From Vibrio harveyi NBRC 15634 = ATCC 14126 = KCTC 12724 (GTDB lineage Bacteria > Pseudomonadota > Gammaproteobacteria > Enterobacterales > Vibrionaceae): a DNA stretch of 64,000 nucleotides. Shown here piece after piece: positions 52,703-62,259 of the stretch. The notes below the pieces were generated by a model. That model made no database searches and was not told where the DNA came from. It saw only the letters and a list, made by a program, of their open reading frames with translations. The translations under genes were made by a program, and so were the position numbers. The stretch is from positions 1-64,000 of the forward strand of contig NZ_BCUF01000013.1 of NCBI RefSeq assembly GCF_001591145.1, read 5' to 3'. The stretch's first letter is position 1. Every line of letters begins with the position of its first letter.

Positions 52703-53221
52703 TTAAAGTGTGTCGTGGAACTCTACTAAGACTTGCTCACACCATTTCTCGATGCGCTCATCACTGAGTTCGTACTGGGAATCTTCATCCAACGCTAAGC
52801 CGACAAATTGGCTGCCATCTTCTGTCAGTGCTTTTGATGCTTCGAACTCATAGCCTTCGTTTGGCCAGTAACCAATAAACTGCGCGCCCGTTGCTTTTAG
52901 CTCGTCATGCAGTAGACCCATCGCATCAAGGTACCACTCGCCATAGCCTTCTTGGTCTCCTAAGCCGAATAAAGCTACGACTTTGCCTTTTAGTGGTGTG
53001 GTTGCAATATCTTCCCAGATAGCGCTCCAGTCTTCTTGGATTTCACCGAAGTCCCAAGTAGAGATACCAATTAGCAGTAAATCGTAATCTGCCATCAGCG
53101 ACAGCGGTGTCTCTTTCACGTTGTGAATGTCGACAAGGTCTTCACCAATGATATTGCGAATTTTCTCTGCTGCCATTTCTGTGTAGCAGGTTGTTGAGCC
53201 GTAAAAGAGTCCGATTTTCAT
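52703..53221 (-). CDS. fldB: Flavodoxin FldB
   Basis: This 172-residue long-chain flavodoxin carries FMN as a one-electron donor. The phosphate loop is [10 protein letters not shown] (residues 7-16), the FMN-stacking Trp lies in [12 protein letters not shown] and the Tyr region in [14 protein letters not shown]. It fits FldB rather than FldA because it is next to xerD, dsbC and recJ, as in E. coli. It is transcribed divergently from xerD. Confidence 0.93.
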   Translation of the reverse strand: MKIGLFYGSTTCYTEMAAEKIRNIIGEDLVDIHNVKETPLSLMADYDLLLIGISTWDFGEIQEDWSAIWEDIATTPLKGKVVALFGLGDQEGYGEWYLDAMGLLHDELKATGAQFIGYWPNEGYEFEASKALTEDGSQFVGLALDEDSQYELSDERIEKWCEQVLVEFHDTL

Positions 53222-53379
53222 TATATTCGTCGTTTTTTATGTTGCTGTTGTGGCAGATTCTAACCATAAATCGGGGAAGATTGCAGCGAATATCCCGCGG
53301 GAGATGATTTTTTTATGGTATTGGTTGAGCAGTTGCCTTACTCTCAATACTGTAAATATAAACAGATAAGGAAGCGTTC

Positions 53380-54297
53380 ATGACGGCACAACAGCCTGTC
53401 AATCAACAAGATTTTGGTCTGGTTGAACAATTCTTAGATGCAATGTGGATGGAGCGTGGTCTATCGGAGAACACGTTGGCTTCCTACCGAAATGATTTAA
53501 TGAAATTGCTCGCGTGGATGGAGCAACATAGCTACCGTCTAGATTTCATCAGTTTGTCTGGTCTGCAAGAGTATCAAAGTTACCTCGTTGATTTAGATTA
53601 CAAGCAGACATCCCGTGCGCGTATGTTGTCAGCGATTCGTCGCTTGTTCCAATACATTCACCGTGAAAAAGTACGCGGCGATGATCCGAGTGCGCTATTG
53701 GTCAGCCCAAAGTTGCCTCAGCGTCTGCCTAAAGACATCAGTGAAGAGCAAGTGGACGCACTGCTTGATGCGCCAGATCCTAATGATCCCGTTGAGCTGC
53801 GAGACAAAGCCATGCTTGAGCTACTCTACGCGACTGGGTTGCGTGTGACAGAGTTGGTCAGTCTGACAATGGAAAACGTCAGTTTGCGTCAAGGGGTAGT
53901 GCGCGTGACCGGTAAAGGTGGTAAAGAACGCCTCGTTCCTATGGGAGAAAACGCGGTCGATTGGATTGAAACTTTTATCCAGCAAGGTCGGTCTGCTCTA
54001 TTGGGAGAGACTACGTCGGATGTGGTATTCCCAAGTAAACGTGCGAGACAAATGACCCGTCAGACCTTTTGGCACCGTATCAAGTACTACGCTGTGATAG
54101 CGGGTATTGATACCGACCAACTGTCTCCACACGTATTGCGCCATGCTTTTGCGACACACTTATTGAACTATGGCGCAGATCTCAGGGTCGTACAGATGCT
54201 GTTGGGGCATAGTGACTTATCGACAACGCAAATTTATACTCACGTGGCGACTGAACGATTGAAACAGATCCACAGTCAACACCACCCAAGAGCATAA
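53380..54297 (+). CDS. xerD: Site-specific tyrosine recombinase XerD
   Basis: This 305-residue recombinase works with XerC at dif to resolve chromosome dimers. The core-binding domain spans 10-100. The catalytic residues are visible: Arg in ATGLRVTELV, Lys in GKGGKERLVP, His-Arg in SPHVLRHAFATHLL, His in LGHSDLSTTQ and nucleophile Tyr in IYTHV. The length is close to E. coli XerD (298). AAGGAAG precedes the ATG. dsbC and recJ follow on the same strand. Confidence 0.98.
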   Translation: MTAQQPVNQQDFGLVEQFLDAMWMERGLSENTLASYRNDLMKLLAWMEQHSYRLDFISLSGLQEYQSYLVDLDYKQTSRARMLSAIRRLFQYIHREKVRGDDPSALLVSPKLPQRLPKDISEEQVDALLDAPDPNDPVELRDKAMLELLYATGLRVTELVSLTMENVSLRQGVVRVTGKGGKERLVPMGENAVDWIETFIQQGRSALLGETTSDVVFPSKRARQMTRQTFWHRIKYYAVIAGIDTDQLSPHVLRHAFATHLLNYGADLRVVQMLLGHSDLSTTQIYTHVATERLKQIHSQHHPRA

Positions 54298-54358
54298 TGA
54301 TGGTTTGGTTCATCCTTTGTCTCATTGGATGAAAAGATTTTATTTTAAGGTGAATTTA

Positions 54359-55147
54359 ATGAGCGTATTACGCCGACTAACTCTGCTGACTTTACCGTTT
54401 TTCGTAACCGCTTGTGGTGCTGAAGAAAGTCAGGCAAAAACGGAAACTCCTGCACAACAAGTCGCGCCAGCGGCAAAACAGAACTTTGATGAAGCTGCGC
54501 TAAAAGCGAAGTTCTCTAAGCTGGGTGTGTCTATTCTTGATATCCAACCATCAGACGTTGCTGGACTATTAGAAATCCAAACCAATGGTGGTGTGTTGTT
54601 CGCATCAAACGATGGCAACCACTTTATTGCCGGTACACTTTACGCCATTGATGATAACGGCGGCTACAAAGACGTGATTGCTGAGCGTCAAGCACCATTG
54701 AACGCAGAGAAAATCGCGAAGTTATCTGATAGCGTGATTGAATACAAAGCGGACAACGAGAAGTATGTGGTGACGGTATTTACCGATATCACGTGTGGTT
54801 ACTGCGTACGTCTACACAGCCAGATGCAAGGTTACAACGACTTGGGTATTACTGTTCGTTACATGGCGTACCCTCGTCAAGGTGCAACAGGTCCAGTTGC
54901 TGAACAAATGGCGACAATTTGGTGTGCAGAAGATCCGAAATCAGCAATGCACAATGCAAAAGTTGAGCGCACTTTCGACAATCCAGCGAAAGATCTAAAA
55001 CAGTGCAAAGAAACCATTCAAGCGCACTACAACCTAGGTCGTGAACTTGGTATTTCTGGTACGCCAGCAATCTTCCTACCAAGTGGTGAACTCGTAGGCG
55101 GTTACCTTCCACCGGCTGAACTACTAAAACGCTTAGAGCAACAATAA
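54359..55147 (+). CDS. dsbC: Thiol:disulfide interchange protein DsbC, apparent lipoprotein
   Basis: This is a 262-residue disulfide isomerase for the periplasm. The active site CGYC is at residues 146-149 (TDITCGYC), the structural cysteine pair follows (IWCAED and LKQCKET), and the cis-proline is in SGTPAIF. Unusually, the signal peptide ends in FFVTAC (Cys19, Gly at +2), a good lipobox, followed by a Glu/Ala/Gln-rich linker to about residue 40 that E. coli DsbC lacks. AAGGTG lies six bases before the ATG at 54359. xerD-dsbC-recJ order matches E. coli. Confidence 0.94.
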   Translation: MSVLRRLTLLTLPFFVTACGAEESQAKTETPAQQVAPAAKQNFDEAALKAKFSKLGVSILDIQPSDVAGLLEIQTNGGVLFASNDGNHFIAGTLYAIDDNGGYKDVIAERQAPLNAEKIAKLSDSVIEYKADNEKYVVTVFTDITCGYCVRLHSQMQGYNDLGITVRYMAYPRQGATGPVAEQMATIWCAEDPKSAMHNAKVERTFDNPAKDLKQCKETIQAHYNLGRELGISGTPAIFLPSGELVGGYLPPAELLKRLEQQ

Positions 55148-55160
55148 TCCTTTAAGGAGC

Positions 55161-55189
55161 AGAGCCAGCGGTATTCGTTGGCTCTTTTC
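55161..55189 (+). terminator. Weak terminator between dsbC and recJ
   Basis: AGAGCCAGCG / CGTTGGCTCT arms with one G-T pair and a five-base loop are followed by only four T; readthrough into recJ is likely. Confidence 0.5.
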
Positions 55190-55193
55190 AAAC

Positions 55194-56933
55194 ATGATAG
55201 AAATTCAACGACGTCCTGAACCGGATCTTTCTCTTCTTCCCGATTCCATTCCACCTATTCTCAAGCGCATCTACATTAACCGTGGTATCACAGATGTAGC
55301 ACAGTTAGAGACTTCTGCTCGTGGCTTACATTCTTACCAACAGTTGGGTGGCATTGACCAGGCGGTTGAGTTGTTGTTCCAAGCCATTAATGAGCAAAAG
55401 CGTATTATTGTCGTTGGTGATTTTGATGCCGATGGCGCGACTAGCTCGGCGTTGTCAGTGCTTGCCCTACGTATGCTTGGCAGTAATAACGTGGACTACT
55501 TGGTGCCGAACCGCTTTGAAGATGGCTACGGCCTCAGTCCTGAAGTCGTGGACCAGGCGTTAGAGCTGGGTGCTGAGATGATTATGACGGTAGACAACGG
55601 TGTGTCGTCGATTGAAGGGGTTCGCTACGCCAAAGAAAACGGCATTACTGTACTGGTTACTGACCATCACTTACCAGGGCAAGAGCTGCCGAATGTGGAT
55701 GCCATGGTGAACCCGAACCTCGACAGCTGTGCTTTCCCATCGAAAGCATTGGCAGGGGTTGGCGTTGCTTTCTATTTGATGATGGCGCTTTGTGTGTATA
55801 TGCGTAAACAAAATTGGTTCGCGCAGCAAGGCATGCAAGAGCCTAAGTTGATGGAGTTGATCGACTTGGTTGCTCTCGGCACCGTCGCCGACGTTGTGCC
55901 GCTGGATGAAAATAACCGCATTCTTGTACACCAAGGCTTACAGCGTATTCGTGCAGGCAAAGCACGCCCGGGAATTCAAGCTCTGATTGAAGTCGCGAAG
56001 CGAGATGCTCGTCGTTTGGTTGCATCTGATTTTGGCTTTGCACTTGGTCCTCGTATTAATGCCGCAGGTCGTTTGGATGACATGTCTTTCGGTGTTGAAC
56101 TACTGATGTGTAACAACATCCATGCGGCGCGTCGTATGGCGAGTGAGTTGGATGGTTTGAACCAAACCCGTAAAGAGATTGAAGAAGGGATGAAGCAAGA
56201 AGCGATGGCTTTTTGTGAGCGTCTTCAATTTGGTGAAAACAGTGAATTGCCTTACGGTTTAGCACTGTTCCAACGTGATTGGCACCAAGGCGTTATCGGT
56301 ATTCTTGCTTCGCGCATTAAAGAGAAGTTCCATCGTCCTGTTATCGCCTTTGCCGATGGCGGAGAGGGGACAATTAAAGGTTCTTGTCGCTCTATTCCGG
56401 GGCTACACATGCGTGACGCGCTGGATTTCATCGATACGCAAAACCCAGGCTTGATCATCAAATTTGGTGGACACGCGATGGCGGCAGGCTTGACCATCAA
56501 AGAACAAGACTTCGAGCGCTTTAGCCGTTTGTTTGATGAAGTCGTGAAGAAAGAACTGGACGAAGCGGCGCTGAAAGGTGTGGTAATGTCGGACGGCGAG
56601 CTTAAACCCGAAGAGTTCTCGATGAATGTTGCTGAACAATTGCGCTCAGGTGGTCCTTTTGGGCAAGCGTTCCCAGAACCTATCTTTGATGGTGAGTTCA
56701 AAGTATTGCACCAGAAACTGGTCGGTGAGAAGCACCTTAAGCTGATGCTAGAACCACTTTTCAAAGGCCATCCAACAAACGTCATGATCGATGGTATTGC
56801 ATTTAATGTTGACTTGCGTCGTTGGCCGGATGCATCAGTGAAAACAGTACGCCTCGCGTATAAGTTGGATGTGAATGAGTTTCGCGGCAATCAATCATTA
56901 CAGTTAATGATTGATCACATTGAAGCTAAGTAG
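55194..56933 (+). CDS. recJ: Single-stranded-DNA 5'-3' exonuclease RecJ
   Basis: This 579-residue DHH-family nuclease acts in recombination, mismatch repair and base excision repair. The metal motifs are VVGDFDADGATSSA, the Asp of MTVDNGVSS and VTDHHLPG; the DHHA1 domain carries the late FGGHAMAAGLTI. The length equals E. coli RecJ (577). The ATG sits in CAAACATG without a strong ribosome site, about 46 bases after dsbC, with a weak hairpin between. Confidence 0.97.
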   Translation: MIEIQRRPEPDLSLLPDSIPPILKRIYINRGITDVAQLETSARGLHSYQQLGGIDQAVELLFQAINEQKRIIVVGDFDADGATSSALSVLALRMLGSNNVDYLVPNRFEDGYGLSPEVVDQALELGAEMIMTVDNGVSSIEGVRYAKENGITVLVTDHHLPGQELPNVDAMVNPNLDSCAFPSKALAGVGVAFYLMMALCVYMRKQNWFAQQGMQEPKLMELIDLVALGTVADVVPLDENNRILVHQGLQRIRAGKARPGIQALIEVAKRDARRLVASDFGFALGPRINAAGRLDDMSFGVELLMCNNIHAARRMASELDGLNQTRKEIEEGMKQEAMAFCERLQFGENSELPYGLALFQRDWHQGVIGILASRIKEKFHRPVIAFADGGEGTIKGSCRSIPGLHMRDALDFIDTQNPGLIIKFGGHAMAAGLTIKEQDFERFSRLFDEVVKKELDEAALKGVVMSDGELKPEEFSMNVAEQLRSGGPFGQAFPEPIFDGEFKVLHQKLVGEKHLKLMLEPLFKGHPTNVMIDGIAFNVDLRRWPDASVKTVRLAYKLDVNEFRGNQSLQLMIDHIEAK

Positions 56934-56955
56934 GACCTAGAAAGTCACTTCTTTT

Positions 56956-57003
56956 AGAGTACGGTCGCCTTTTTGTGGGGCAAAAATTTTATGACCGTGC
57001 TCT
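56956..57003 (+). other. Two-tier hairpin between recJ and prfB
   Basis: Outer arms AGAGTACGGTC / GACCGTGCTCT (11 pairs, one G-T) enclose an inner stem TTTTTG / CAAAAA with a five-base loop. No T-run follows, so it is not a clear terminator. It starts 22 bases after the recJ stop. Confidence 0.35.
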
Positions 57004-57106
57004 CTCTAATTGCAATCTGATTTCCCAGCCGAAATTTTCCTGTATCTCGGTCACATTTTTGAGTAGAATTTCTCGGTTAAATTCTATTCTAAAATGTTGA
57101 GCCAAC

Positions 57107-58205
57107 ATGTTTGAAATCAATCCAATTAAAAACCGTCTACAGGACGTGTCTGAGCGCACGAATGTCCTGAGGGGGTATCTTTGACTATGACGCTAAGAAA
57201 GAGCGTCTAGAAGAAGTCAACGCAGAACTTGAACAACCAGATGTATGGAACGAACCAGAACGTGCACAAGCACTAGGTAAAGAGCGTGCATCTCTTGAAG
57301 CGGTTGTTGAAACTATCGATCAACTAGAGCAAGGTGTAGAGGACGTTGAAGGTCTTCTTGAGCTTGCGGTTGAAGAAGAAGATCAAGAAACGTTTGACGA
57401 GATCGAACCAGAACTTGCTGAGTTGGAAGAGAAGCTAGAACAGCTTGAATTCCGTCGTATGTTCTCTGGTGACCATGACAGCTCTGATTGCTACATTGAT
57501 TTGCAAGCTGGCTCCGGTGGTACAGAGGCACAAGACTGGACCAACATGATGCTACGTATGTACCTACGTTGGGCTGAAGCAAAAGGCTTCAAGTCTGAGG
57601 TGATCGAAGTATCGGAAGGCGAAGTTGCGGGTCTTAAGGGCGCAACAGTGAAGATCTCTGGTGAGTACGCTTACGGCTGGCTACGCACAGAAACAGGCGT
57701 TCACCGCCTAGTTCGTAAATCGCCATTCGATTCAGGCGGTCGTCGTCATACTTCATTTGCTTCTGCGTTTATCTACCCAGAGATTGATGAAAACATTGAT
57801 ATCGACATTAACCCATCTGACCTACGTATCGACGTTTACCGTGCGTCAGGTGCTGGTGGTCAGCACGTAAACACCACCGAATCTGCGGTTCGTATTACAC
57901 ACGTACCAACGAACACAGTGGTTCAGTGTCAGAATGACCGTTCTCAACATAAGAACAAAGATCAGGCAATGAAACAGCTTCGAGCGAAGCTATTTGAGCT
58001 TGAATTGCAAAAGCAAAACGCGGAAAAACAAGCTAATGAAGACGCTAAGTCTGACATTGGCTGGGGTAGCCAGATCCGTTCTTACGTATTGGATGACTCA
58101 CGCATTAAAGACCTCCGTACGGGCGTTGAAAACCGTAATACTCAAGCGGTTCTTGATGGCGATCTGGACAAATTTATTGAAGCTAGCCTGAAATCAGGTC
58201 TATAA
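57107..58205 (+). CDS. prfB: Peptide chain release factor 2 with programmed +1 frameshift
   Basis: RF2 releases peptides at UGA and UAA. The gene starts [14 protein letters not shown] at ATG 57107 and meets an in-frame TGA at codon 26 (57182-57184) in the slip sequence CTTTGAC, six bases or so behind the Shine-Dalgarno-like AGGGGG. A +1 shift continues as DYDAKKERL to the stop, giving 365 residues as in E. coli. The anticodon-like SPF motif and the GGQ at 250-252 are intact. The frameshift is the classical autoregulation of RF2. lysS follows 34 bases later. Confidence 0.97.
57171..57185 (+). promoter_or_regulatory. RF2 frameshift site
   Basis: GGGGGTATCTTTGAC consists of the internal Shine-Dalgarno, the slippery CTT codon and the UGA stop. 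The arrangement is the same as in E. coli prfB. Confidence 0.92.
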
Positions 58206-58239
58206 AGCTTTTCACCGACAAAAACAGGATACATCGAAA

Positions 58240-59757
58240 ATGACTGATGCTGTTCAAAACGAAACTGTACAAGAAGAAAACAAGCTAATTGCTGAACGCC
58301 GCGCTAAACTGGATGAAATCCGAAAGAGCTGCAAAGCAAATGGCCACCCAAACGACTTCCGTCGTGACGCACTAGCGGGCGACCTTCAAAAAGAGTTCGG
58401 TGAAAAGACGAAGGAAGAGCTAGAAGAGCTTAACCACGTAGTTGCAATCGCTGGTCGTATCATGGCTAAGCGTGGTCCATTCCTAGTAATCCAAGAGACT
58501 TCTGGTCGTATTCAAGCTTACGCTGACAAAGCGGTTCAAAAAGTACTAAAAGACAAATACCAAGGTCTTGATATCGGTGACATCATCGGTGTTAAAGGTG
58601 CGCTGCACAAATCAGGTAAAGGCGACCTATACGTGAACATGGAAGAGTACGAGTTGCTAACTAAAGCACTTCGTCCACTACCAGAGAAGTTCCACGGTCT
58701 AACTGACCAAGAGATGCGTTACCGTCAACGTTACGTTGACCTAATCGTTAACGAAGATTCTCGTCAAGCGTTCGTAGTACGTTCTAAAGTAATGTCTGCA
58801 ATCCGTAACTTCATGATCTCTAAACAGTTCATGGAAGTTGAAACGCCAATGATGCACGTTATCCCTGGCGGTGCGAGTGCGCGTCCATTTATCACGCACC
58901 ACAACGCACTAGACATGCCAATGTACCTACGTATCGCGCCTGAGCTATACCTGAAACGTCTAGTTGTTGGTGGTTTTGATCGCGTATTCGAAATCAACCG
59001 TAACTTCCGTAACGAAGGTCTTTCTCCACGTCACAACCCAGAATTCACAATGATGGAATTCTACATGGCGTACGCGGATTACAAAGATCTTATGGACCTA
59101 ACTGAAGAACTACTAAGCTCAGTCGCTCTAGAAGTTCTAGGCTCAACGTCAATGCCTTACGGTGATGACACGGTTGAGTTTGGTGGCACTTACACTCGTA
59201 TGAGCATGTTTGAAGCAATCAAGCACTACAACCCAGACCACGCACAAATCCAAGCGCTAACAGAAGAAGACATTCAAAACCGTGACCTAATGGTTTCTAT
59301 CGCGAAATCAGTGCACGTTGAAGTCGAACCTTTCTGGACATGTGGTCAGCTTCTTGAAGAAATCTTCGGTGAAACTGCAGAACCTAAGCTAATGCAGCCA
59401 ACGTTCATCACTGGCTACCCAGCGGACATCTCTCCTCTGGCTCGTCGTAGCGATGACAACCCATTCTTCACAGACCGCTTTGAGTTCTTCATCGGTGGTC
59501 GTGAAGTAGCAAACGGCTTCTCTGAGCTTAACGATGCAGAAGACCAAGACGCGCGTTTCAAAGCACAGGTGGAAGCGAAAGAGTCTGGTGATGACGAAGC
59601 AATGTTCTACGATGCAGACTACATCACTGCACTAGAGCACGGTCTACCACCAACAGCAGGTCAAGGTATCGGTATCGACCGCCTAGTTATGCTGCTGACT
59701 AACACGCACACTATCCGTGACGTGATCCTATTCCCAGCGATGCGCCCACAAGCGTAA
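58240..59757 (+). CDS. lysS: Lysyl-tRNA synthetase (class II) LysS
   Basis: This 505-residue enzyme charges tRNA(Lys). The OB-fold anticodon domain covers about 60-170. The class II motif 2 is [20 protein letters not shown] and motif 3 is [13 protein letters not shown] near the end. The length equals E. coli LysS. AGGATA precedes the ATG. prfB-lysS pairing is conserved in gammaproteobacteria, and a strong terminator closes the unit. Confidence 0.98.
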   Translation: MTDAVQNETVQEENKLIAERRAKLDEIRKSCKANGHPNDFRRDALAGDLQKEFGEKTKEELEELNHVVAIAGRIMAKRGPFLVIQETSGRIQAYADKAVQKVLKDKYQGLDIGDIIGVKGALHKSGKGDLYVNMEEYELLTKALRPLPEKFHGLTDQEMRYRQRYVDLIVNEDSRQAFVVRSKVMSAIRNFMISKQFMEVETPMMHVIPGGASARPFITHHNALDMPMYLRIAPELYLKRLVVGGFDRVFEINRNFRNEGLSPRHNPEFTMMEFYMAYADYKDLMDLTEELLSSVALEVLGSTSMPYGDDTVEFGGTYTRMSMFEAIKHYNPDHAQIQALTEEDIQNRDLMVSIAKSVHVEVEPFWTCGQLLEEIFGETAEPKLMQPTFITGYPADISPLARRSDDNPFFTDRFEFFIGGREVANGFSELNDAEDQDARFKAQVEAKESGDDEAMFYDADYITALEHGLPPTAGQGIGIDRLVMLLTNTHTIRDVILFPAMRPQA

Positions 59758-59775
59758 TCTCCTCGCTGAGTAATG

Positions 59776-59804
59776 AAAAAACCACCTTCGGGTGGTTTTT
59801 TTGT
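59776..59804 (+). terminator. Rho-independent terminator after lysS
   Basis: An AAAAAACCACC / GGTGGTTTTTT stem with a stable TTCG tetraloop is followed by T. Confidence 0.93.
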
Positions 59805-60003
59805 ATCTTTAATTTGAATAAATTCAACTGTTTGCATTTGATTGTATATAAGAGGTCTAAATAAGCATTCGCCAAATCTCAATCTGTTGCATAGTCTTAA
59901 TATTGAGACAGACTTCAGCGCGCGTAGTCTCGATAATGTTACCCGTTCGCAAAGATGGGTTTGTGGCGCGAAATTTCTATGAACAATCAATAAGGGTTAG
60001 AGA

Positions 60004-61338
60004 ATGGCTGGGCAGTTTAAGATGGATTCCATTCCGGGATCGCTTGTAGTAGTTGGCGGTACTTATGAACCTTGGCTTTCGGTGCTAGAGCAAGTGGGAT
60101 GGAAATGTCACCAAGTGGGTGATTTACGTAAAGCCAACACATTGTTAGAAGATATTGGTCCATGTATTGGTATAGTTGACCTTAGCCATGACGAGTTCAG
60201 TCTTAATGGTTTGGCGAACTTAGTGAGTTCTCACAAGCACGTTCGTTGGTTAGCATTCATCCGTGAATCTCAACTCGGAACTGATACCATCTGTCAGTTC
60301 ATTGTGAACTTCTGTATCGACTTTTTCACGGCACCAATCCCTGATGCACAGCTATTGAGTACCATTGGTCACCAACTTGGTATGTTGAAGCTAGAGAAAA
60401 AAGTATGGCCAAGCTTTGGTAGCAGCTTAGACATGGGGCTGATCGGCGAATCTATCCCAATGAAACGTCTACGTGACCAAGTGAAACGTATCGGTCCAAC
60501 CGATGTAAGTATTCTAATCTATGGTGAAAGCGGTACAGGTAAAGAAGCTGTTGCACGTGCGATTCATAAAGTATCCTCACGTTCTCACAAGCCATTCCTA
60601 TCAATTAACTGTCGCGCACTTAACGAGCAACGCTTCCAAGCCGAAGTCTTTGGCATTGATGCTGATGACGATATGGAAGCAAGTCTGCTTGAGCAGGCTG
60701 ATGGTGGTACCGTGCTTTTCAACGATATCTTGACCATCTCTAAAGAACAGCAGATGAACCTTCTGCGTTTCTTGCAAGAAGGCACGATTGAAACTCGTGA
60801 TGGTGCGAAAAATGTTAACGTTCGTATTCTTGCTGCTAACTCTTCTGATGTTGAAAAAGCACTGATTGATGGTGACTTCAATGAAGAGCTTTACCATTAC
60901 ATCAATGTGCTTCGCATTAATGTGCCAAGCTTGAAAGAACGCGCAAGTGATATCGCACTATTAGCGCGCTTCTACCTACAAGAGTTCTCAAAAGAATATA
61001 ACTCGCAGGCGAAAAGCTTTTCTGAAGATGCGCTGAAAGCACTGACACGTTACTTCTGGCCAGGTAACGTGCGTGAGTTGATGAACCAAGTCAAACGTGC
61101 TGTACTGATGTCGGATAGCGTAATGATTGAAGAACATCATCTTGATCTTCCGCAACGCAATGATTCTAAACGTAGCTTGAAGTCAATTCGTGAAAAGAGC
61201 GAGCGTGATGCACTGCTTGTTGTGTTGGAATCACATTCCGGTCAGGTATCGAACGCAGCGAAAGAGCTTGGCGTATCGCGCGCAACCATGTATCGACTAT
61301 TGAACAAGCATAATTTGATTTCAGAGCAGACGGTTTAA
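60004..61338 (+). CDS. vpsR: Biofilm regulator VpsR (atypical enhancer-binding protein)
   Basis: This 444-residue c-di-GMP-responsive regulator in V. cholerae activates polysaccharide and biofilm genes. It has a receiver-like N-terminal domain with Asp59 (IGIVDLSHDEF), an AAA+ domain with Walker A GESGTGKEAVARAI and a C-terminal Fis-type helix-turn-helix (VSNAAKELGVSRATMYRLL). The sigma54-contact GAFTGA loop is missing, and the Walker B acidic pair is ND (GGTVLFNDI). These features match V. cholerae VpsR, which works with sigma70. It follows lysS as in V. cholerae. Confidence 0.95.
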   Translation: MAGQFKMDSIPGSLVVVGGTYEPWLSVLEQVGWKCHQVGDLRKANTLLEDIGPCIGIVDLSHDEFSLNGLANLVSSHKHVRWLAFIRESQLGTDTICQFIVNFCIDFFTAPIPDAQLLSTIGHQLGMLKLEKKVWPSFGSSLDMGLIGESIPMKRLRDQVKRIGPTDVSILIYGESGTGKEAVARAIHKVSSRSHKPFLSINCRALNEQRFQAEVFGIDADDDMEASLLEQADGGTVLFNDILTISKEQQMNLLRFLQEGTIETRDGAKNVNVRILAANSSDVEKALIDGDFNEELYHYINVLRINVPSLKERASDIALLARFYLQEFSKEYNSQAKSFSEDALKALTRYFWPGNVRELMNQVKRAVLMSDSVMIEEHHLDLPQRNDSKRSLKSIREKSERDALLVVLESHSGQVSNAAKELGVSRATMYRLLNKHNLISEQTV

Positions 61339-61378
61339 TCTAATTTGAATCAGTAAGTGCTGACGAAACAACTTGTCC

Positions 61379-61408
61379 CAAAAAGGAGTGCATATGCGCT
61401 CCTTTTTT
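61379..61408 (+). terminator. Rho-independent terminator after vpsR
   Basis: AAAAAGGAG / CTCCTTTTTT arms enclose an inner GC-ATAT-GC segment and end in a T-run, about 40 bases after the stop. Confidence 0.85.
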
Positions 61409-61574
61409 GTGAATAGAATTCGGTTATTTATAAAACTCGATGTTTTATATATTCCTTAGTTGAATATGTTATTCAAAAAACCATATGAAACCTAATTTTA
61501 GGTCATTGGTTTGTTTTTAATCGAAAGGATAAAAATTGTTTGATAAATATCCTCCGTTGCTTACAATTTAGCCG

Positions 61575-61589
61575 TAACTCAAAGAGTTA
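61575..61589. promoter_or_regulatory. TAACTC / GAGTTA palindrome upstream of the small ORFs
   Basis: A perfect six-base inverted repeat with an AAA centre lies 43 bases before the 34-codon ORF, in a position suited to an operator. The rest of 61409-61620 is AT-rich, with no other ORF or recognised element. Confidence 0.3.
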
Positions 61590-61632
61590 TACCACATCAA
61601 TCACGGATTAATTTTTAGCTAGGAGGCGCAAG

Positions 61633-61737
61633 ATGAAACATTACGTTGTTAACACCACTGCTTGCGCTGATCGTATGCCTGCTGTTCGCTCAACCTTTGA
61701 TGCGACTAAACAGGATGCCACTGGCTCATTAGATTAA
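61633..61737 (+). CDS. Candidate 34-residue small protein
   Basis: This short ORF begins MKHYVVNTTACADRMPAVRS behind AGGAGG with six-base spacing, one of the strongest ribosome sites in the window, and ends TGSLD. It is hydrophilic, with one cysteine and no signal peptide or membrane segment. It lies between the vpsR terminator and the DUF1127-like gene, 128 bases ahead of the latter on the same strand. I do not recognise it. It could be a stand-alone small protein or a leader peptide. Confidence 0.45.
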   Translation: MKHYVVNTTACADRMPAVRSTFDATKQDATGSLD

Positions 61738-61865
61738 ATTAATCCGTAACCTATCTCTTTTACTAGGCTGCGGAAAAGTAGCGGCTTAGTCTCAACAGAA
61801 TTTTTCTGTCCAATTACGCACTATTTTTCCCAGTCGATCCTTTATCGCAATTTGGAGAATAAGTT

Positions 61866-62117
61866 ATGCGTCACTCTATCTATCTGAAACTAGCAACTGT
61901 GCTATTGAAAGCAGATCTAAAACGTGAAGAAAAACAATGGCAACGTATGGTTCGTCGTAGCTCACATGATATTCCATGGACTAACGAACACTTGCTAAAA
62001 GATATTGGCTTAGATAAAGACGGCCGCTCAACTCGAACTAGCGTCCCAGACGCCGTAAAAGTTGATCGTCGAGTTCGCCATCTTCGCCGAGTTTTAACTT
62101 CGCGAATACTGACGTAA
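61866..62117 (+). CDS. Small DUF1127-like protein
   Basis: This 83-residue basic protein has a central segment IPWTNEHLLKDIGLDKDGR that fits the DUF1127 (YjiS-like) pattern of a helix followed by LxDIGL. These small Arg-rich proteins are linked in other bacteria to RNA binding and metabolic adaptation, but their biochemical role is unsettled. The N-terminal half is amphipathic (LKLATVLLKADLKREEKQW). TGGAG lies nine bases upstream of the ATG. Two hairpins follow. Confidence 0.75.
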   Translation: MRHSIYLKLATVLLKADLKREEKQWQRMVRRSSHDIPWTNEHLLKDIGLDKDGRSTRTSVPDAVKVDRRVRHLRRVLTSRILT

Positions 62118-62121
62118 TCAA

Positions 62122-62212
62122 AAGCCCAAATTGAACTTTCCTTAATGTACTTGGTTCAATTTGGGCTTGATAGAAACAAAACAGGCTGACCATTATGGTC
62201 AGCCCGTTTTGT
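62122..62212. terminator. Two hairpins between the DUF1127-like gene and tas
   Basis: The first has 14-base arms AAGCCCAAATTGAA / TTCAATTTGGGCTT with a 19-base loop and no T-run. The second (62179-62210) has a GGCTGACCA / TGGTCAGCC stem flanked by AAAC / GTTTT and could end transcription on either strand. Confidence 0.7.
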
Positions 62213-62259
62213 TTTTAGTGTCCGTTACTTTAGTGTGTTGGTCACGTCAACATGAAGTC

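Noticed and set aside
61533..61556. LuxR/HapR-type quorum-sensing operator (TTTGATAAAT half-site) before the 34-codon ORF
   Set aside because: Only one half resembles the consensus; the other half does not match.
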